Assembly: GCF_003226555.1 (NCBI RefSeq)
Contig: NZ_QKQS01000006.1
Coordinates: 529,861-593,860, forward strand
Source: Rhodopseudomonas palustris
Lineage (GTDB): Bacteria > Pseudomonadota > Alphaproteobacteria > Rhizobiales > Xanthobacteraceae
Direction: 5' to 3'
DNA: 64,000 nucleotides
The position numbers and the translations under genes were made by a program. The notes beneath the pieces were generated by a model that was not told where the DNA came from, did no database searches, and saw only the letters and a program-made list of their open reading frames with translations. Positions 25,786-35,088 of the stretch are shown one piece after another. Every line of letters begins with the position of its first letter. The first letter of the stretch is position 1.

Positions 25786-26643
25786 GTGTCCAACGAATCA
25801 GGCCAGGCCAGCCTTCGCACGACCGCCGCCCGGCCCTCCGTCGACGCCGCGCCAGGGCCCCACCTCGCGGCGTCTGCGCAGGCGCTGGACAGGGTTCAGG
25901 CCGGGACGGCCACGGCGGTGATCGTCAACCTCGGTTGCGGCACCAAAACTTCGGAGCGGTGCATCAACGTCGACTTTTCGATGTACGCGTTGCTGCGCAG
26001 GAATTCCTGGCTCCTGCCGCTGGCGACGCCGGTGATCGGGCGCGAACGTGCCGACCGCGTCCGCGCGATGCGCGGCCCGGTGATCCGGCACAATCTCGCC
26101 CGTGGAATTCCGTTCGCGGACCGCTACGCCGATGCGGTTTATCATTCGCACGTGATGGAGCATATTCCACGCCAAGCGGTGGTCAGCTTCCAGAGGGAGG
26201 TACTGCGAGTTCTCAAGCCGGGCGGGGTCCAGCGGATCTGCCTGCCCGACCTCGAGCATCTCGTGCGCGACTATGAACGGTCACTCGCCGCAGACGATCT
26301 CACCGACACGGCGGCACAGCGGCACGACGCCTCGGTGGCCGCGATGTTCGAGCAGTGTGTCCGGCAGGAGCCGGCAGGTGTGGGTCGCAAGCCCGGCTTT
26401 GGTCCTCGGCTGCAGAAGCTGGTGTTGGGCGATGCGCGCGCCCGCGGCGAGATCCACCGCTGGATGTGGGACCGGGTGAACATCCGAACGGTGCTGCGCG
26501 AAGCCGGGTTCACCGAGATCACGGTTCGAAGCTGGAACGACAGCGCGATCGAGAGCTGGGCCGCCACCGGGCTGGAAGTCGACGGCAGCGGAGGCGAGTA
26601 CAAGCCGAATTCGCTGTACATCGAATGCCGCCGGCCAGTGTGA
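25786..26643 (+). CDS. SAM-dependent methyltransferase (type 11)
   Basis: 285 residues. Class I methyltransferase motif I is VIVNLGCGTKTSERCINVDF near residue 46. The motif IV region has YADAVYHSHVMEHIPR near 120, and VLRVLKPGGVQRICLPDLE follows as the post-IV strand. The GTG at 25786 has GGAG 9 nt upstream and is preferred over the TTG at 25771. Adjacent glycosyltransferases suggest O-methylation of an EPS sugar. It is convergent with another methyltransferase gene. Confidence 0.82.
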   Translation: MSNESGQASLRTTAARPSVDAAPGPHLAASAQALDRVQAGTATAVIVNLGCGTKTSERCINVDFSMYALLRRNSWLLPLATPVIGRERADRVRAMRGPVIRHNLARGIPFADRYADAVYHSHVMEHIPRQAVVSFQREVLRVLKPGGVQRICLPDLEHLVRDYERSLAADDLTDTAAQRHDASVAAMFEQCVRQEPAGVGRKPGFGPRLQKLVLGDARARGEIHRWMWDRVNIRTVLREAGFTEITVRSWNDSAIESWAATGLEVDGSGGEYKPNSLYIECRRPV

Positions 26644-26742
26644 GGCGGCGAACAGTCCGCTCGTTCTGCACCGGCGCGGTTTCCGGACGAGCGACTGCGG
26701 AATAGCCCTCCCGGCGACCAGCGTCGCTGGACTCCGCGCTGA

Positions 26743-27687
26743 TCAGCGCTTCTTGAGCACGAACCGGACCTTGTTGGCGAACAGATCCTCGTCGGAGTAG
26801 CCGGCAAGCTCGGCGCGGCGCTGAGGCGTCAGATAGTGCGCGCCGAGTCGATGATATGAATCGACCTCTTCAAGGATCTCGAAGCACCGCTCGAACATGC
26901 GTCGATAATCGCTTCGGCGCAGCTCGTTCAGATAGGTGTCGGCCGGCCGCGCCTGCCCGACGAGATGCCCCCAGGGTGGCGTACGGCCGTCGAGCGGCTC
27001 GTTGACGCGGTGCGGATACCAGTCGAGATCGTGACCGCCGGAGATGCCGGTGAAAATCATCGGCGCGATGATCGCCAGCGAGTCCCTGCGCATGCGCTCG
27101 GCCATCATGTCGAGCAGCGGCGGAATCCGATCCGGCGGAATGTGTTCGAAGACGTCTTCGGACAGCACCAGATCGAGCTCGCGCGGGATCGCTGACCAGG
27201 CGGCAGCAGCGGAGGCGTCGCCGCTCAGGAGCCGACGCGCGTCGAATGGGCGCCCCTCGCCGTACCGTGACCGCAGGACCGACGACAGCTTGCGATACTC
27301 CGACGGATCGAAGATCACCCGCCTGACCAGCGACTTCGCGGTGCGAACCATTCCGTTGGCCCGCAGCAACCTCACGATCCGCGGCAAATCGAGACGGTAG
27401 ACCGGCTCGTCCAGATCGATCCCGACGGCGTCGGTGCCGATAAAGCTCAGCGCGATCAGCCGGAACGGGCGCTGACCGTAGCCGATCTCGAGCGCGGTGG
27501 CGGTGGCGAGCCGTTTGCCGCCATTTCGGAGCAGCACGTCTTCGTACAATGCGAGGTCGTCGAGAATGACGTCGAAGTTGTCGGCCGCGCGCAGCCGGGC
27601 GACGTGCATGCCGAGCACCCCGGCCAGATACAGCATGCGTCCGATCGGTCCGATCCGGTCGTCCTGCGAATTCGATTGTTGGCTCAT
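26743..27687 (-). CDS. SAM-dependent methyltransferase-like protein
   Basis: 314 residues. A motif I variant LEIGYGQRPFRLIALSFIGT (about residues 67-86) and an acidic motif II (VGIDLDEPVY) are followed by a motif IV-like LDLVLSEDVFEHIPPDRIPPL. The N-terminal helical cap precedes the SAM fold. Phe/Tyr-rich acceptor-region residues (GGHDLDWYPHRVNEP) near 220 recur in sugar methyltransferase-like EPS proteins. It is separated from the PstS-like gene by about 240 bp including a terminator. Confidence 0.72.
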   Translation of the reverse strand: MSQQSNSQDDRIGPIGRMLYLAGVLGMHVARLRAADNFDVILDDLALYEDVLLRNGGKRLATATALEIGYGQRPFRLIALSFIGTDAVGIDLDEPVYRLDLPRIVRLLRANGMVRTAKSLVRRVIFDPSEYRKLSSVLRSRYGEGRPFDARRLLSGDASAAAAWSAIPRELDLVLSEDVFEHIPPDRIPPLLDMMAERMRRDSLAIIAPMIFTGISGGHDLDWYPHRVNEPLDGRTPPWGHLVGQARPADTYLNELRRSDYRRMFERCFEILEEVDSYHRLGAHYLTPQRRAELAGYSDEDLFANKVRFVLKKR

Positions 27688-27863
27688 CTTGGATCAACTC
27701 GTTGGCGCGGCAGCGGCGTCGCGCCGCAGGTGCTTTCGGCCATCGCCGTCCGCAGCCGCCGTCACGATGGAAGCGTCGTGCCCCACCACACTAGCATTTG
27801 CATTGCGACGTTCTCGTTGCCCTGAGAAGTTCGCGCAGACCAGCCGAGGCGCTGAAAATGGAA

Positions 27864-27889
27864 CGTGCACCCGGCGAGCCGGGTGCACG
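27864..27889 (-). terminator. Intrinsic terminator of the PstS-like gene
   Basis: A perfect 12-bp inverted repeat (arms CGTGCACCCGGC and GCCGGGTGCACG, 2-bp centre) lies 40 bp after the minus-strand stop at 27930. On that strand it is followed by TTCCATTTT, a modest T-rich run. Confidence 0.7.
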
Positions 27890-27929
27890 CGATCATTGTA
27901 AGCGGCCGTTTTTGGCCGTGCGGCCGAGA

Positions 27930-29498
27930 TCAGGTCGCGCCGACCTTGCCGACGCACTGATTACCCGGGTTGTTTTCCCAGGTGTTCTGCGGGCGGTAGT
28001 TGTCGTTCCCGAGCAGGTTATAGATCTCGGTCAGCCAGACGTTCGGGACCTTGACCAAGCCGTTGGAGTTGATGATCGCTTCCACGGCCGAGCTGCCGTA
28101 CAGACCGAACAGGACGTCGGCGATCTGGACCGGCATGTTGGCGCCCGAGTTGTAGCACTGATACAGCTCGAGCCACGAGAAGCCGGCGATCGGATACGCG
28201 GCCTGCAGGGTCGGGTTCGGCATCACGCCCTGGAGGCTCCAGGCCAGCGGATTGCCGATGCTGGTGCTGTCGAACACGGGGGTGACCGAGCTCAGCGCCG
28301 CAGCGGTCGCGGCGAGGGTCGGCGCCACGAAGCTCGGCGTGCCCGACGAGTTAGTGCTGACGTCCCATTCGTTCTGCAGGTTGGCGGTGATCGGCCCGGT
28401 CGGCACCGCCGGCTGGGTGAAGTCAGGCGAGACGTAACCGATCGCGCCGTTGGTGTTGACCACTTGATTGGTCAGCGCCTGGCTGCCGTTCACGCCGGGG
28501 TTGGTGAACGCGGCACCGGTCGGCACCGGGTTGGAGCTGCCGCAGACCGTCGCGAACTGATCCGGCCAGTTGACGCGGTTGGCACCGCGCGGCAGCGCCG
28601 GACACACCGACTGGTCACCCCACGGGAAAGCGTAGGACACGGTCGGGGTGCCGGAGACGTTGTAGTCCGGACCGGTGACCGTCGCGCACTGCGCGACCAG
28701 CGCCTGCGTGAACAGGAAGTTGGTGCCGGAGCCGTCGAAGCGGTGCACGACGGTGATCTGGCCCGACCCCATCGCCACGCCGCCGTTCGACGCCGTCAGC
28801 AGCGGGTTGTCCCAGGTGGTGATCTTGCCGGCGAAAATGCCGCACATCGCCTGCCGGGTGATGTTGATCGAGCTGGTCGAACCCGACACGGCCGCGCCGT
28901 TCTGGTTCAGCGGGCTGCCCGCGCCGTCCTTGCCGTTGAGCACGATGGTGACCGCACCGCCGACGCCCGGCAGCTGGATCATGTTGCCGTACTTGCTCTT
29001 CGGACCGTTCGGAGCTTCCCAGGCAATCTGGTCGGCGAGGTTCCAGACGTCGTCGCTGCCCGAGAAGTGATAGCCGGCCGACTGGGGATAGGGGTAGTCC
29101 GGAATCTGGCCCGAGGTGTACGGGATGGTGGTGCTGATCGGATTGGTCAGCGTGTTGTTGTTGTTGGCCTTCAGCGCGGACTTGCCGTTACCGGAACCGG
29201 TCGGCGCGTAGTAAACGAAGATGTAGCCCTTGCCGGTCGCGGTGCCGTAAGGCGCCGAGGGGCAGTTCGAGTTGATCGTCCGCGGGCCGGGCCCCTTCAC
29301 GTTATCGTACCCGAGCGGATGATACTGACAGTCGAACACTTCGCGATAGGCGATCGACGGGAAGCTGGCGCCGCCGCCGATGATGTTGATGTAGAAGCCC
29401 GGATCCGGATACGGATCGGCGGGACCCGCAGCTTGGGCGGGAGCGGCACCCAGGCCGACGATGGCCGAGGTGATGAGTAAATAGCCGAGACGGCGCAT
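27930..29498 (-). CDS. Secreted PstS/PBP-like protein
   Basis: 522 residues. After a signal peptide (ending AQAAGPADP) comes a type II periplasmic-binding fold: NIIGGGASFPSIAYREVF at the mature N-terminus resembles the GAGATFP start of PstS and DING proteins, and HRFDGSGTNFLFTQAL matches the PstS RSDGSGT phosphate-binding loop. It is about 50% longer than normal PstS (near 340) and has eight Cys in the mature part (an even number, consistent with disulfides). No pstC, pstA or pstB is nearby. Relatives of this kind are T2SS substrates in Pseudomonas (LapA/DING context); with gsp genes in the same locus, secretion by that route is plausible but inferred. ATG has GGAGG 7 nt upstream. Confidence 0.78.
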   Translation of the reverse strand: MRRLGYLLITSAIVGLGAAPAQAAGPADPYPDPGFYINIIGGGASFPSIAYREVFDCQYHPLGYDNVKGPGPRTINSNCPSAPYGTATGKGYIFVYYAPTGSGNGKSALKANNNNTLTNPISTTIPYTSGQIPDYPYPQSAGYHFSGSDDVWNLADQIAWEAPNGPKSKYGNMIQLPGVGGAVTIVLNGKDGAGSPLNQNGAAVSGSTSSINITRQAMCGIFAGKITTWDNPLLTASNGGVAMGSGQITVVHRFDGSGTNFLFTQALVAQCATVTGPDYNVSGTPTVSYAFPWGDQSVCPALPRGANRVNWPDQFATVCGSSNPVPTGAAFTNPGVNGSQALTNQVVNTNGAIGYVSPDFTQPAVPTGPITANLQNEWDVSTNSSGTPSFVAPTLAATAAALSSVTPVFDSTSIGNPLAWSLQGVMPNPTLQAAYPIAGFSWLELYQCYNSGANMPVQIADVLFGLYGSSAVEAIINSNGLVKVPNVWLTEIYNLLGNDNYRPQNTWENNPGNQCVGKVGAT

Positions 29499-29841
29499 GG
29501 AAAAACCTCCAGGTTATCTGATCTCTTTGAAGATGACTGATGTCGCCCCCGCCCCGGGGTTTGAAGCCGGCTAGGGTGAACACATCGTAGCTGGCAATTA
29601 TGATATTCACGTCTTCGATTTGTGACTTATGTTATCACGAACACCGCATCGTCTCATATGACGTGGACGAAACGGTCAAACGATCGCTACGCCGCATAGC
29701 GGCCCGCAACCGTTGGTGGCGGTCAGGAACCGGAACCCGTGCATGCGCAATGGCAACGGGGGTTCGTTCGCGGCGAACGTCGCGGAATCAGCCGACGACG
29801 GCGCGGAACGACGCGCCCGATCCGCGGACTCGACGCCGGTG
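29499..29841. other. Intergenic region upstream of the PstS-like gene
   Basis: 343 bp without a convincing gene. The part next to the PstS-like start carries an AT-rich stretch (about 29595-29660) that probably holds its promoter; the other end is the trailer of the PpiC-like gene. I looked for a Pho-box pair (TGTCA repeats 11 bp apart) and did not find one here. Confidence 0.45.
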
Positions 29842-30774
29842 CTAAGGCTTCGGCGCAGCGTCGGCCTGAGTGGGCTTGACGTCCAGCCGTTCGATCCTGG
29901 CGTTGGCACGCAGCCGTTCGATCAGCGCCGTCTGCGCCTGCTTGGCCAAGTTCATCTCGATCCGCTCGCGCACCTTCTGGAACTCCGGCTTGGGGAGTTC
30001 GTGCTCGCCGTCGACCATGATGAGATGCCAGCCCGCGGCGGTCCTGATCGGACGCGACACCTTGCCTCGCTCCAGCGTGTAAGCGACGTCGGCGATGTCC
30101 TTGCCCATCATCGCGCGCGTGACGAAGCCGCGGTAGCCGCCGTTTTTCTTTGTGGTGGGATCCTCCGACAGCTCCCGCGCGACGACGTCGAACGCTTCGC
30201 CTTTGGCGATCCGCGCATAGGCGGCTTCGGCCTTCTGCGCGGCAGCTTCGACAGCGCCCTGATCCGACTTCGCTGCGAACGGCGGGATGATGAAGTCGAG
30301 CATGTGGAGCTTCAACTGCGGCTCCTTCGTCATCGACGCGATCAGGTTATCGTAGGTCTTGCGCACCGCGGCTTCGTTCACCGCGTCGTCGCCCGCGGCC
30401 TTGAGCATCTGCTCCATGACGATGCGATTGCGCGCGATCGTCACGCGGCGCTCGATCTCCGCCTGCTCCGACGCCGATCGGGCGGGCGCCGCCTTCGCGA
30501 ACAGGACGGTGTCGATCATGAAGTTGATCACATCGTCGCGACGGCCTTCGGGTTGCATCGACAGATTGCGGCCCATCGCGCGATCGGCGGCCTGCAGGTC
30601 GCTCTCCCGGATCTCGACGCCGTCCACCCGGGCCACGACGGGATCGTCCGCCTGGCCCTGAGGCGCCGGCGCCGCCGCGCGGGCGTTGCGGAGATCGGCG
30701 GTGAAGACAGCCGTCAGCGCCACCGCCATGGCGGTTCCGCGAAGGAAGATACCGAGCAGGGTGCGCATGCGCAT
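29842..30774 (-). CDS. Second periplasmic PpiC-type peptidyl-prolyl isomerase
   Basis: 310 residues. Signal peptide at about 8-33, SurA-N-like helical region with RESDLQAADRAMG, and a parvulin domain at about 155-275 (KLHMLDFIIPPF, FDVVARELSEDPTTKKNGGYRGF, RTAAGWHLIMVDGEHE). ATG at 30774 is preferred because AGGA sits 8 nt upstream; two further in-frame ATGs upstream lack such sites. It precedes the PstS-like gene on the same strand with a 343-bp gap, so the two may or may not be co-transcribed. Like the isomerase at 7315-8328 it probably helps fold exported proteins. Confidence 0.85.
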   Translation of the reverse strand: MRMRTLLGIFLRGTAMAVALTAVFTADLRNARAAAPAPQGQADDPVVARVDGVEIRESDLQAADRAMGRNLSMQPEGRRDDVINFMIDTVLFAKAAPARSASEQAEIERRVTIARNRIVMEQMLKAAGDDAVNEAAVRKTYDNLIASMTKEPQLKLHMLDFIIPPFAAKSDQGAVEAAAQKAEAAYARIAKGEAFDVVARELSEDPTTKKNGGYRGFVTRAMMGKDIADVAYTLERGKVSRPIRTAAGWHLIMVDGEHELPKPEFQKVRERIEMNLAKQAQTALIERLRANARIERLDVKPTQADAAPKP

Positions 30775-31020
30775 GGCGAAAGTCCTCTCCGACATCACTG
30801 ACCAGACCATTTCCACGGGCGCCACGGCGATCGCGCGGCCGGGTCACACAACTCACGCCTCGGGCTGATAGACCCCGATCGATAGGGGATCGCCGAGATG
30901 ATGCCGGACGTTAAACTCGATAATTATAACATCCAAATGATCGCCACAGTATGGTCTGACGATACGGACCGGACGACGAAAGTCGCGCGGCAGGCACGAC
31001 GCCATGCCCACAGGGGCACG

Positions 31021-33255
31021 GTGTCCCGACCGTTACGTCGAGAGCCGGTGTTGTGGTGGGTCCTCCGGCGAGCGTTGCCGCTGCTCGTCGCCATTCTGGC
31101 CTGCAACGAGGTGGCGGCGGCAACGGCGATCTTTTGGTTCAACGATCCGGTCGGTCCCGATCAGACGGTCCTGGTCACCGGCGCCGATCTCGACCAGGTC
31201 AGCAAGGTCACGGTCGGCCGTATCCCGGACTCCGGCGGCTCGCCGCCGGAGAACAAGACGGTCGAAATCCTGCAGCAGGATGCGCAATCGTTGAAGGTCG
31301 TGGTGCCGGCGGAGTTTGCGCCCGGAATCTTCGCTCTCGAACTGTCGTCACCGGACGGCCGGATCGGCATCCGGGCCAACCTGCCGACGGTGTATTGGAT
31401 TCAGGGCGATCTCGGCACGGCGGCGTCGCCGGGCGGCTGGCTGCGGGCGTTCGGGCGCAACATCCTGCGGAGCAGGGATCGCGCGCGGCTCGACCTGATC
31501 GACGACCGCAGCCCCGGCAACACGGTGATATCGCTGCGGCCCAGCGACGGCGATCTCTGGCAGTCCCATGTCGCGATCCCAAGCGATCTCGCGCCGGGCC
31601 GTTACCGATTGCGGCTGTCCAATGGTGACGGTGGCGACAGCGCCACGATCGACGCCGGGACGCTCGAGATCCAGCCGCGCCGGGCTTTCACCGCAACGTC
31701 GTTCGACATTCGCGCCTATGGCGGCAACGGCGACGGCCGGAGCGACAACACCATGGCGATGGGCCGCGCACTGGCGGCAGCGGCGCAGGCCGGCGGCGGC
31801 ACCGTCTATCTTCCGCGTGGTCGCTATCTCGTTCGCGGCGCGATCGACGTTCCGCCGAACGTCACGCTCAAGGGCGAGGCCACCCATTTGGTGAACCTGG
31901 CGTGGCCGGACCTCGCCGACCCGCCCGAAGCGCTGATCAGCGGAACGACGCATTTCGCGATCGAAGATCTGACCATCTACGCCTCCAACCACAGGCACGT
32001 CATCGTTGGCGGATTCTCCGGGGGGAAAGCTGTACAAGAGGCGGCCGACATCGCGATCCGCCGGGTCCGCATTCGCGCATCGGCGTATCGCGGCCTGATG
32101 GATCCGGAGGCGACCTATCGCCGGATGCAGGACATCGAGCGGCAGTTTCCCAGCACGGGTCCCCACACCATCCGTCTCAGCGGGCGCCGACTCACCGTGA
32201 CCGACAACGATGTTCTTGGATCGGGCAGCGCCCTGCTGCTGCTCGACGCCAGCGACGCGGTAATCGCGAGTAACATCATCGCCAACGGACGGTATGGTTG
32301 GTACTCGATCACGGGATCCAACCGGGTGATCTTCGAGAACAACACTGTCCGCGCAGCCGATCTGCAGGGCACAGGCGGCGGGATCAACACGCTGTTCAGC
32401 ACGTTGAACGGCTCCGAAAACGTGTTCATCGGGCGCAACCGGTTCGAAGGCTTGTACGGCGCCGACCGCGAGGCAGTGACCGCGGACGGACCCGGCGGAT
32501 TGTATCTCGGGCCCGCCAGGTCGATCGATCCGCAGCAATTGTCGCTGCAAAACATCCCCGTGCCGATGCCTGCCAGACCCGATTGGGCCGGCGCCGCGGT
32601 CATGGTGGTCGGGGGACACGGCGTCGGTCAAACCGCCCGCGTCGTGGGAACCGCGCGATCGGCGGACGCGACGGAGCGCCGGCTACGGCTCGACCGGCCG
32701 CTGCAAGTGCCGCTGGACCAGACCTCGATCGTCGACGTCACGCTGGCGCGCGAAAACTTCCTCATCGTCGGCAACCGCTTCGAGGATTGCGGTGTCGCCG
32801 CTCAGAGCTACGGCACCGGCCTCAACCATGTCATCGCCGACAACATTTCGATCCGCACCGGCGGCTTCTTCGCGATCGGTCTCGTGTATTCCCACGTCCA
32901 GCCGGGATGGCAGATCCAGCTGCTCGACAATCACATCGTCGAGGGCAACATCTATCGCGCCGGAACCAGCCGCGCGGTGCTGTCGGAAGAATCCGCGATC
33001 GGCGTACACGCTTATCGCATCGGAGCCGCGTCGAGCGAGACGGTACTGACACGGGCGGTGATCGTGCGCGGCAACCGGCTCGACGAAGACGCGCATCTCG
33101 AAATCAAGTCGGCGCCGTCGATCCACCCTGCGGTTCGCGACGTGGTGATCGAGGACAACGTCGTCGGCGCGTCGCGCATTGGAATCTATATCGACCGCGG
33201 CGTGACCGCGATCCTTCAACGTAACAATCTGATTGAGCGCAGGATTGGGAAATGA
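31021..33255 (+). CDS. Secreted right-handed beta-helix protein (pectate lyase/epimerase-like)
   Basis: About 744 residues. A signal peptide (about 10-33, VLRRALPLLVAILACNEVAAA) precedes two N-terminal beta domains and a Pectate_lyase_3-type start: SFDIRAYGGNGDGRSDNTMAM and TVYLPRGRYLVRGAIDVPPN. Repeated short strands of the beta-helix follow (IRRVRIRASAYRG; VTDNDVLGSG; VIFENNTVRAAD; VRGNRLDEDA). The GTG at 31021 has GGGG 4 nt upstream and puts the signal at the N-terminus; longer frames starting at 30898 or 30937 do not. It could be an EPS lyase, epimerase or depolymerase; catalytic residues cannot be assigned by eye. Confidence 0.72.
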   Translation: MSRPLRREPVLWWVLRRALPLLVAILACNEVAAATAIFWFNDPVGPDQTVLVTGADLDQVSKVTVGRIPDSGGSPPENKTVEILQQDAQSLKVVVPAEFAPGIFALELSSPDGRIGIRANLPTVYWIQGDLGTAASPGGWLRAFGRNILRSRDRARLDLIDDRSPGNTVISLRPSDGDLWQSHVAIPSDLAPGRYRLRLSNGDGGDSATIDAGTLEIQPRRAFTATSFDIRAYGGNGDGRSDNTMAMGRALAAAAQAGGGTVYLPRGRYLVRGAIDVPPNVTLKGEATHLVNLAWPDLADPPEALISGTTHFAIEDLTIYASNHRHVIVGGFSGGKAVQEAADIAIRRVRIRASAYRGLMDPEATYRRMQDIERQFPSTGPHTIRLSGRRLTVTDNDVLGSGSALLLLDASDAVIASNIIANGRYGWYSITGSNRVIFENNTVRAADLQGTGGGINTLFSTLNGSENVFIGRNRFEGLYGADREAVTADGPGGLYLGPARSIDPQQLSLQNIPVPMPARPDWAGAAVMVVGGHGVGQTARVVGTARSADATERRLRLDRPLQVPLDQTSIVDVTLARENFLIVGNRFEDCGVAAQSYGTGLNHVIADNISIRTGGFFAIGLVYSHVQPGWQIQLLDNHIVEGNIYRAGTSRAVLSEESAIGVHAYRIGAASSETVLTRAVIVRGNRLDEDAHLEIKSAPSIHPAVRDVVIEDNVVGASRIGIYIDRGVTAILQRNNLIERRIGK

Positions 33256-33428
33256 CGTGAGACTGCGACGGCCCGTGTGATCGGTCGTCGTGACGTCCAG
33301 CGCCGAGCGATCACATCGCTGTAACATTACAACGATATTGACCCTACTTGCGGTGCATCATATCGCCCGCGCCCGAGGCGCCCGATCGCAGCTCGCCTCG
33401 TCACGCCCTGACTGGACGGCTTGTTCGG

Positions 33429-34484
33429 ATGACGTTGGCGCAAACGATACCGACCACGACTTCCCGCCGGGTGAAGATCATCGGCGCGGTCGCTATGCTG
33501 ATCGTGCTGCTCGTCTCCGCGGAGATCGCCGCGTCGGCGTTCTACTATCTGGTCGTGAAGCCGCAGCTCGACGCCACCAAGGCCGAGCCGGGCCATTACT
33601 ACCGGGCGTCCGACAACCCCCGCCTGGTCTACGAACTGATCCCGGGCTATCGGGGCAGTCACGACGGCCGCGATCTGCACATCAATTCGCTGGGGTTGCG
33701 CGGGCCGGAATTGTCTGCGGTCAAGGATCGCCCTCGGATCGCGATCCTGGGCGATTCCGTGACCTTCGGCATCTGGCACGCCGATGCCGAAGCGCTGCCG
33801 CATCTCACCGGCGTCGAACTGCAGAACGGCTGTGGCCGCGGCGCCGAGGTGCTGAATCTCGGCGTTCCAGGCTACGGCGCGCAGGAGATCCGCGAGCAGT
33901 TCCAGGTCAAGTCGGCAGCCACCTCGCCCGACGCTGCGGTGTATCTACTCAACCTCAACGACTTCGCACGCCGCGAGACGCCGTATGAGGGCGCCGACGC
34001 CGGTCTGTACCGGATGTATCATCCGCCGCTGCTCAAGCTGCCGTTCTTCATCCGCAAGGTTGCTTACCGGTTCGAGAAGGGCACCCTGCTCGGCGGCATG
34101 AATCCGACGTTGCAATGGTATCGCTGGCTGATCGGGGGCACCAGCCAGCAGACCTTCGATGACATTGCAGCGATGGCCGCTTTCGCCAAGAGCCGTGGCA
34201 TCAGCTTCGCGGTGTTCGTACTGCCGTCGGGCCTCGCGCTGGAAGGGGGCACCAACGCCTTGGCCGACGAACACAAGGCGATCGCCGAAGCATTGCAGGC
34301 GCGCGGCATCACCGTGGCCAGCGACGCCAGCGGCTTCATCAGCACGCCAAGCCTATTCGATCCCACCGATCATCTGACCGGGCCCGGCAATCACCTCGCC
34401 GCGGCCGAGCTGGCGATGTTCATCCGCCGCTCGTTCCCCGGCGTCGCCGCGAGAATGAACTGCCAAGCCGCCGGTGTGCAATGA
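33429..34484 (+). CDS. SGNH/GDSL hydrolase-like membrane protein
   Basis: 351 residues. One N-terminal membrane helix (about 17-40) and a periplasmic SGNH fold: the nucleophile Ser in RIAILGDSVTFG near residue 105, block II in NLGVPGYGAQE and the C-terminal Asp/His pair in DPTDHLTGPGNHLAAAEL near residue 320. This points to an esterase or acetyl-transferase acting on the polymer. It overlaps the next gene by 4 bp (ATGA) and heads a four-gene module with SxtJ, DUF5989 and carbamoyltransferase genes. The start is uncertain; a longer frame exists from 33348. Confidence 0.82.
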   Translation: MTLAQTIPTTTSRRVKIIGAVAMLIVLLVSAEIAASAFYYLVVKPQLDATKAEPGHYYRASDNPRLVYELIPGYRGSHDGRDLHINSLGLRGPELSAVKDRPRIAILGDSVTFGIWHADAEALPHLTGVELQNGCGRGAEVLNLGVPGYGAQEIREQFQVKSAATSPDAAVYLLNLNDFARRETPYEGADAGLYRMYHPPLLKLPFFIRKVAYRFEKGTLLGGMNPTLQWYRWLIGGTSQQTFDDIAAMAAFAKSRGISFAVFVLPSGLALEGGTNALADEHKAIAEALQARGITVASDASGFISTPSLFDPTDHLTGPGNHLAAAELAMFIRRSFPGVAARMNCQAAGVQ

Positions 34485-34915
34485 GCAGCAATCGCTTCCA
34501 CGAGACCCTGAAGCGGGCGGACGATGTCCGCATCGGCTCGAACCGCAGCTTCGGCTTCGTGTTCACCGCGGTGTTCTTGATCCTCGCGCTGCTGCGCTTC
34601 CGCCACGGCCTCGACCTGTGGATGTCGGTCTGGCTCGGTGCCTCGGCCGCAACTCTGGCAGTCACGCTGATCGCGCCGCGGCTGCTCGGCCCGTTCAACC
34701 GGCTCTGGTTCAGGTTCGGCCTGCTGCTGCACAGAATCGTCAGTCCCCTGGTGATGGGGCTGATCTTCTTCGGCGTCGTGACGCCGACGGCGATGGTGAT
34801 GCGGCTGCGCGGCAAGCGGCCGCTGAACCTCGCTTTCGACCCCGAAGCGACCACCTACTGGATCGCTCGCGATCCGCCCGGGCCGCAACCAGCCACTTTC
34901 CAAAACCAGTTCTGA
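34481..34915 (+). CDS. SxtJ-family membrane protein
   Basis: 144 residues with three to four membrane helices (FVFTAVFLILALLRF; DLWMSVWLGASAATLAVTLIAP; LVMGLIFFGVVTPTAMVM) and a short C-terminal tail. This is the hydrophobic pattern of SxtJ-like proteins found beside carbamoyltransferases. Their function is not established; they may hold the transferase or substrate at the membrane. ATG is coupled to the preceding stop. Confidence 0.75.
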   Translation: MSSNRFHETLKRADDVRIGSNRSFGFVFTAVFLILALLRFRHGLDLWMSVWLGASAATLAVTLIAPRLLGPFNRLWFRFGLLLHRIVSPLVMGLIFFGVVTPTAMVMRLRGKRPLNLAFDPEATTYWIARDPPGPQPATFQNQF

Positions 34916-34922
34916 GGCAGTC

Positions 34923-35075
34923 ATGGCGAGCTTGATCGGCGAATTGTGGGCCTTCATGAAAGTCCGGCGCAAGTTCTTCCTGGCACCGATCGTCGTGATG
35001 GCCATCGTGTTCGGCGGCCTGCTGATCCTGACTCAGGGTTCGGCGATCGCGCCCTTCATCTACACGCTCTTCTGA
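34923..35075 (+). CDS. DUF5989-type small membrane protein
   Basis: 50 residues (too short for many ORF callers): a basic amphipathic N-terminus (LIGELWAFMKVRRKFF), one membrane helix (LAPIVVMAIVFGGLLIL), and a short end FIYTLF. ATG at 34923 has GAGGCAG just upstream and starts 7 bp after the SxtJ stop. It matches the size and pattern of DUF5989 proteins that recur between SxtJ and carbamoyltransferase genes. Function unknown. Confidence 0.8.
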   Translation: MASLIGELWAFMKVRRKFFLAPIVVMAIVFGGLLILTQGSAIAPFIYTLF

Positions 35076-35088
35076 GGGCGATGATCTC

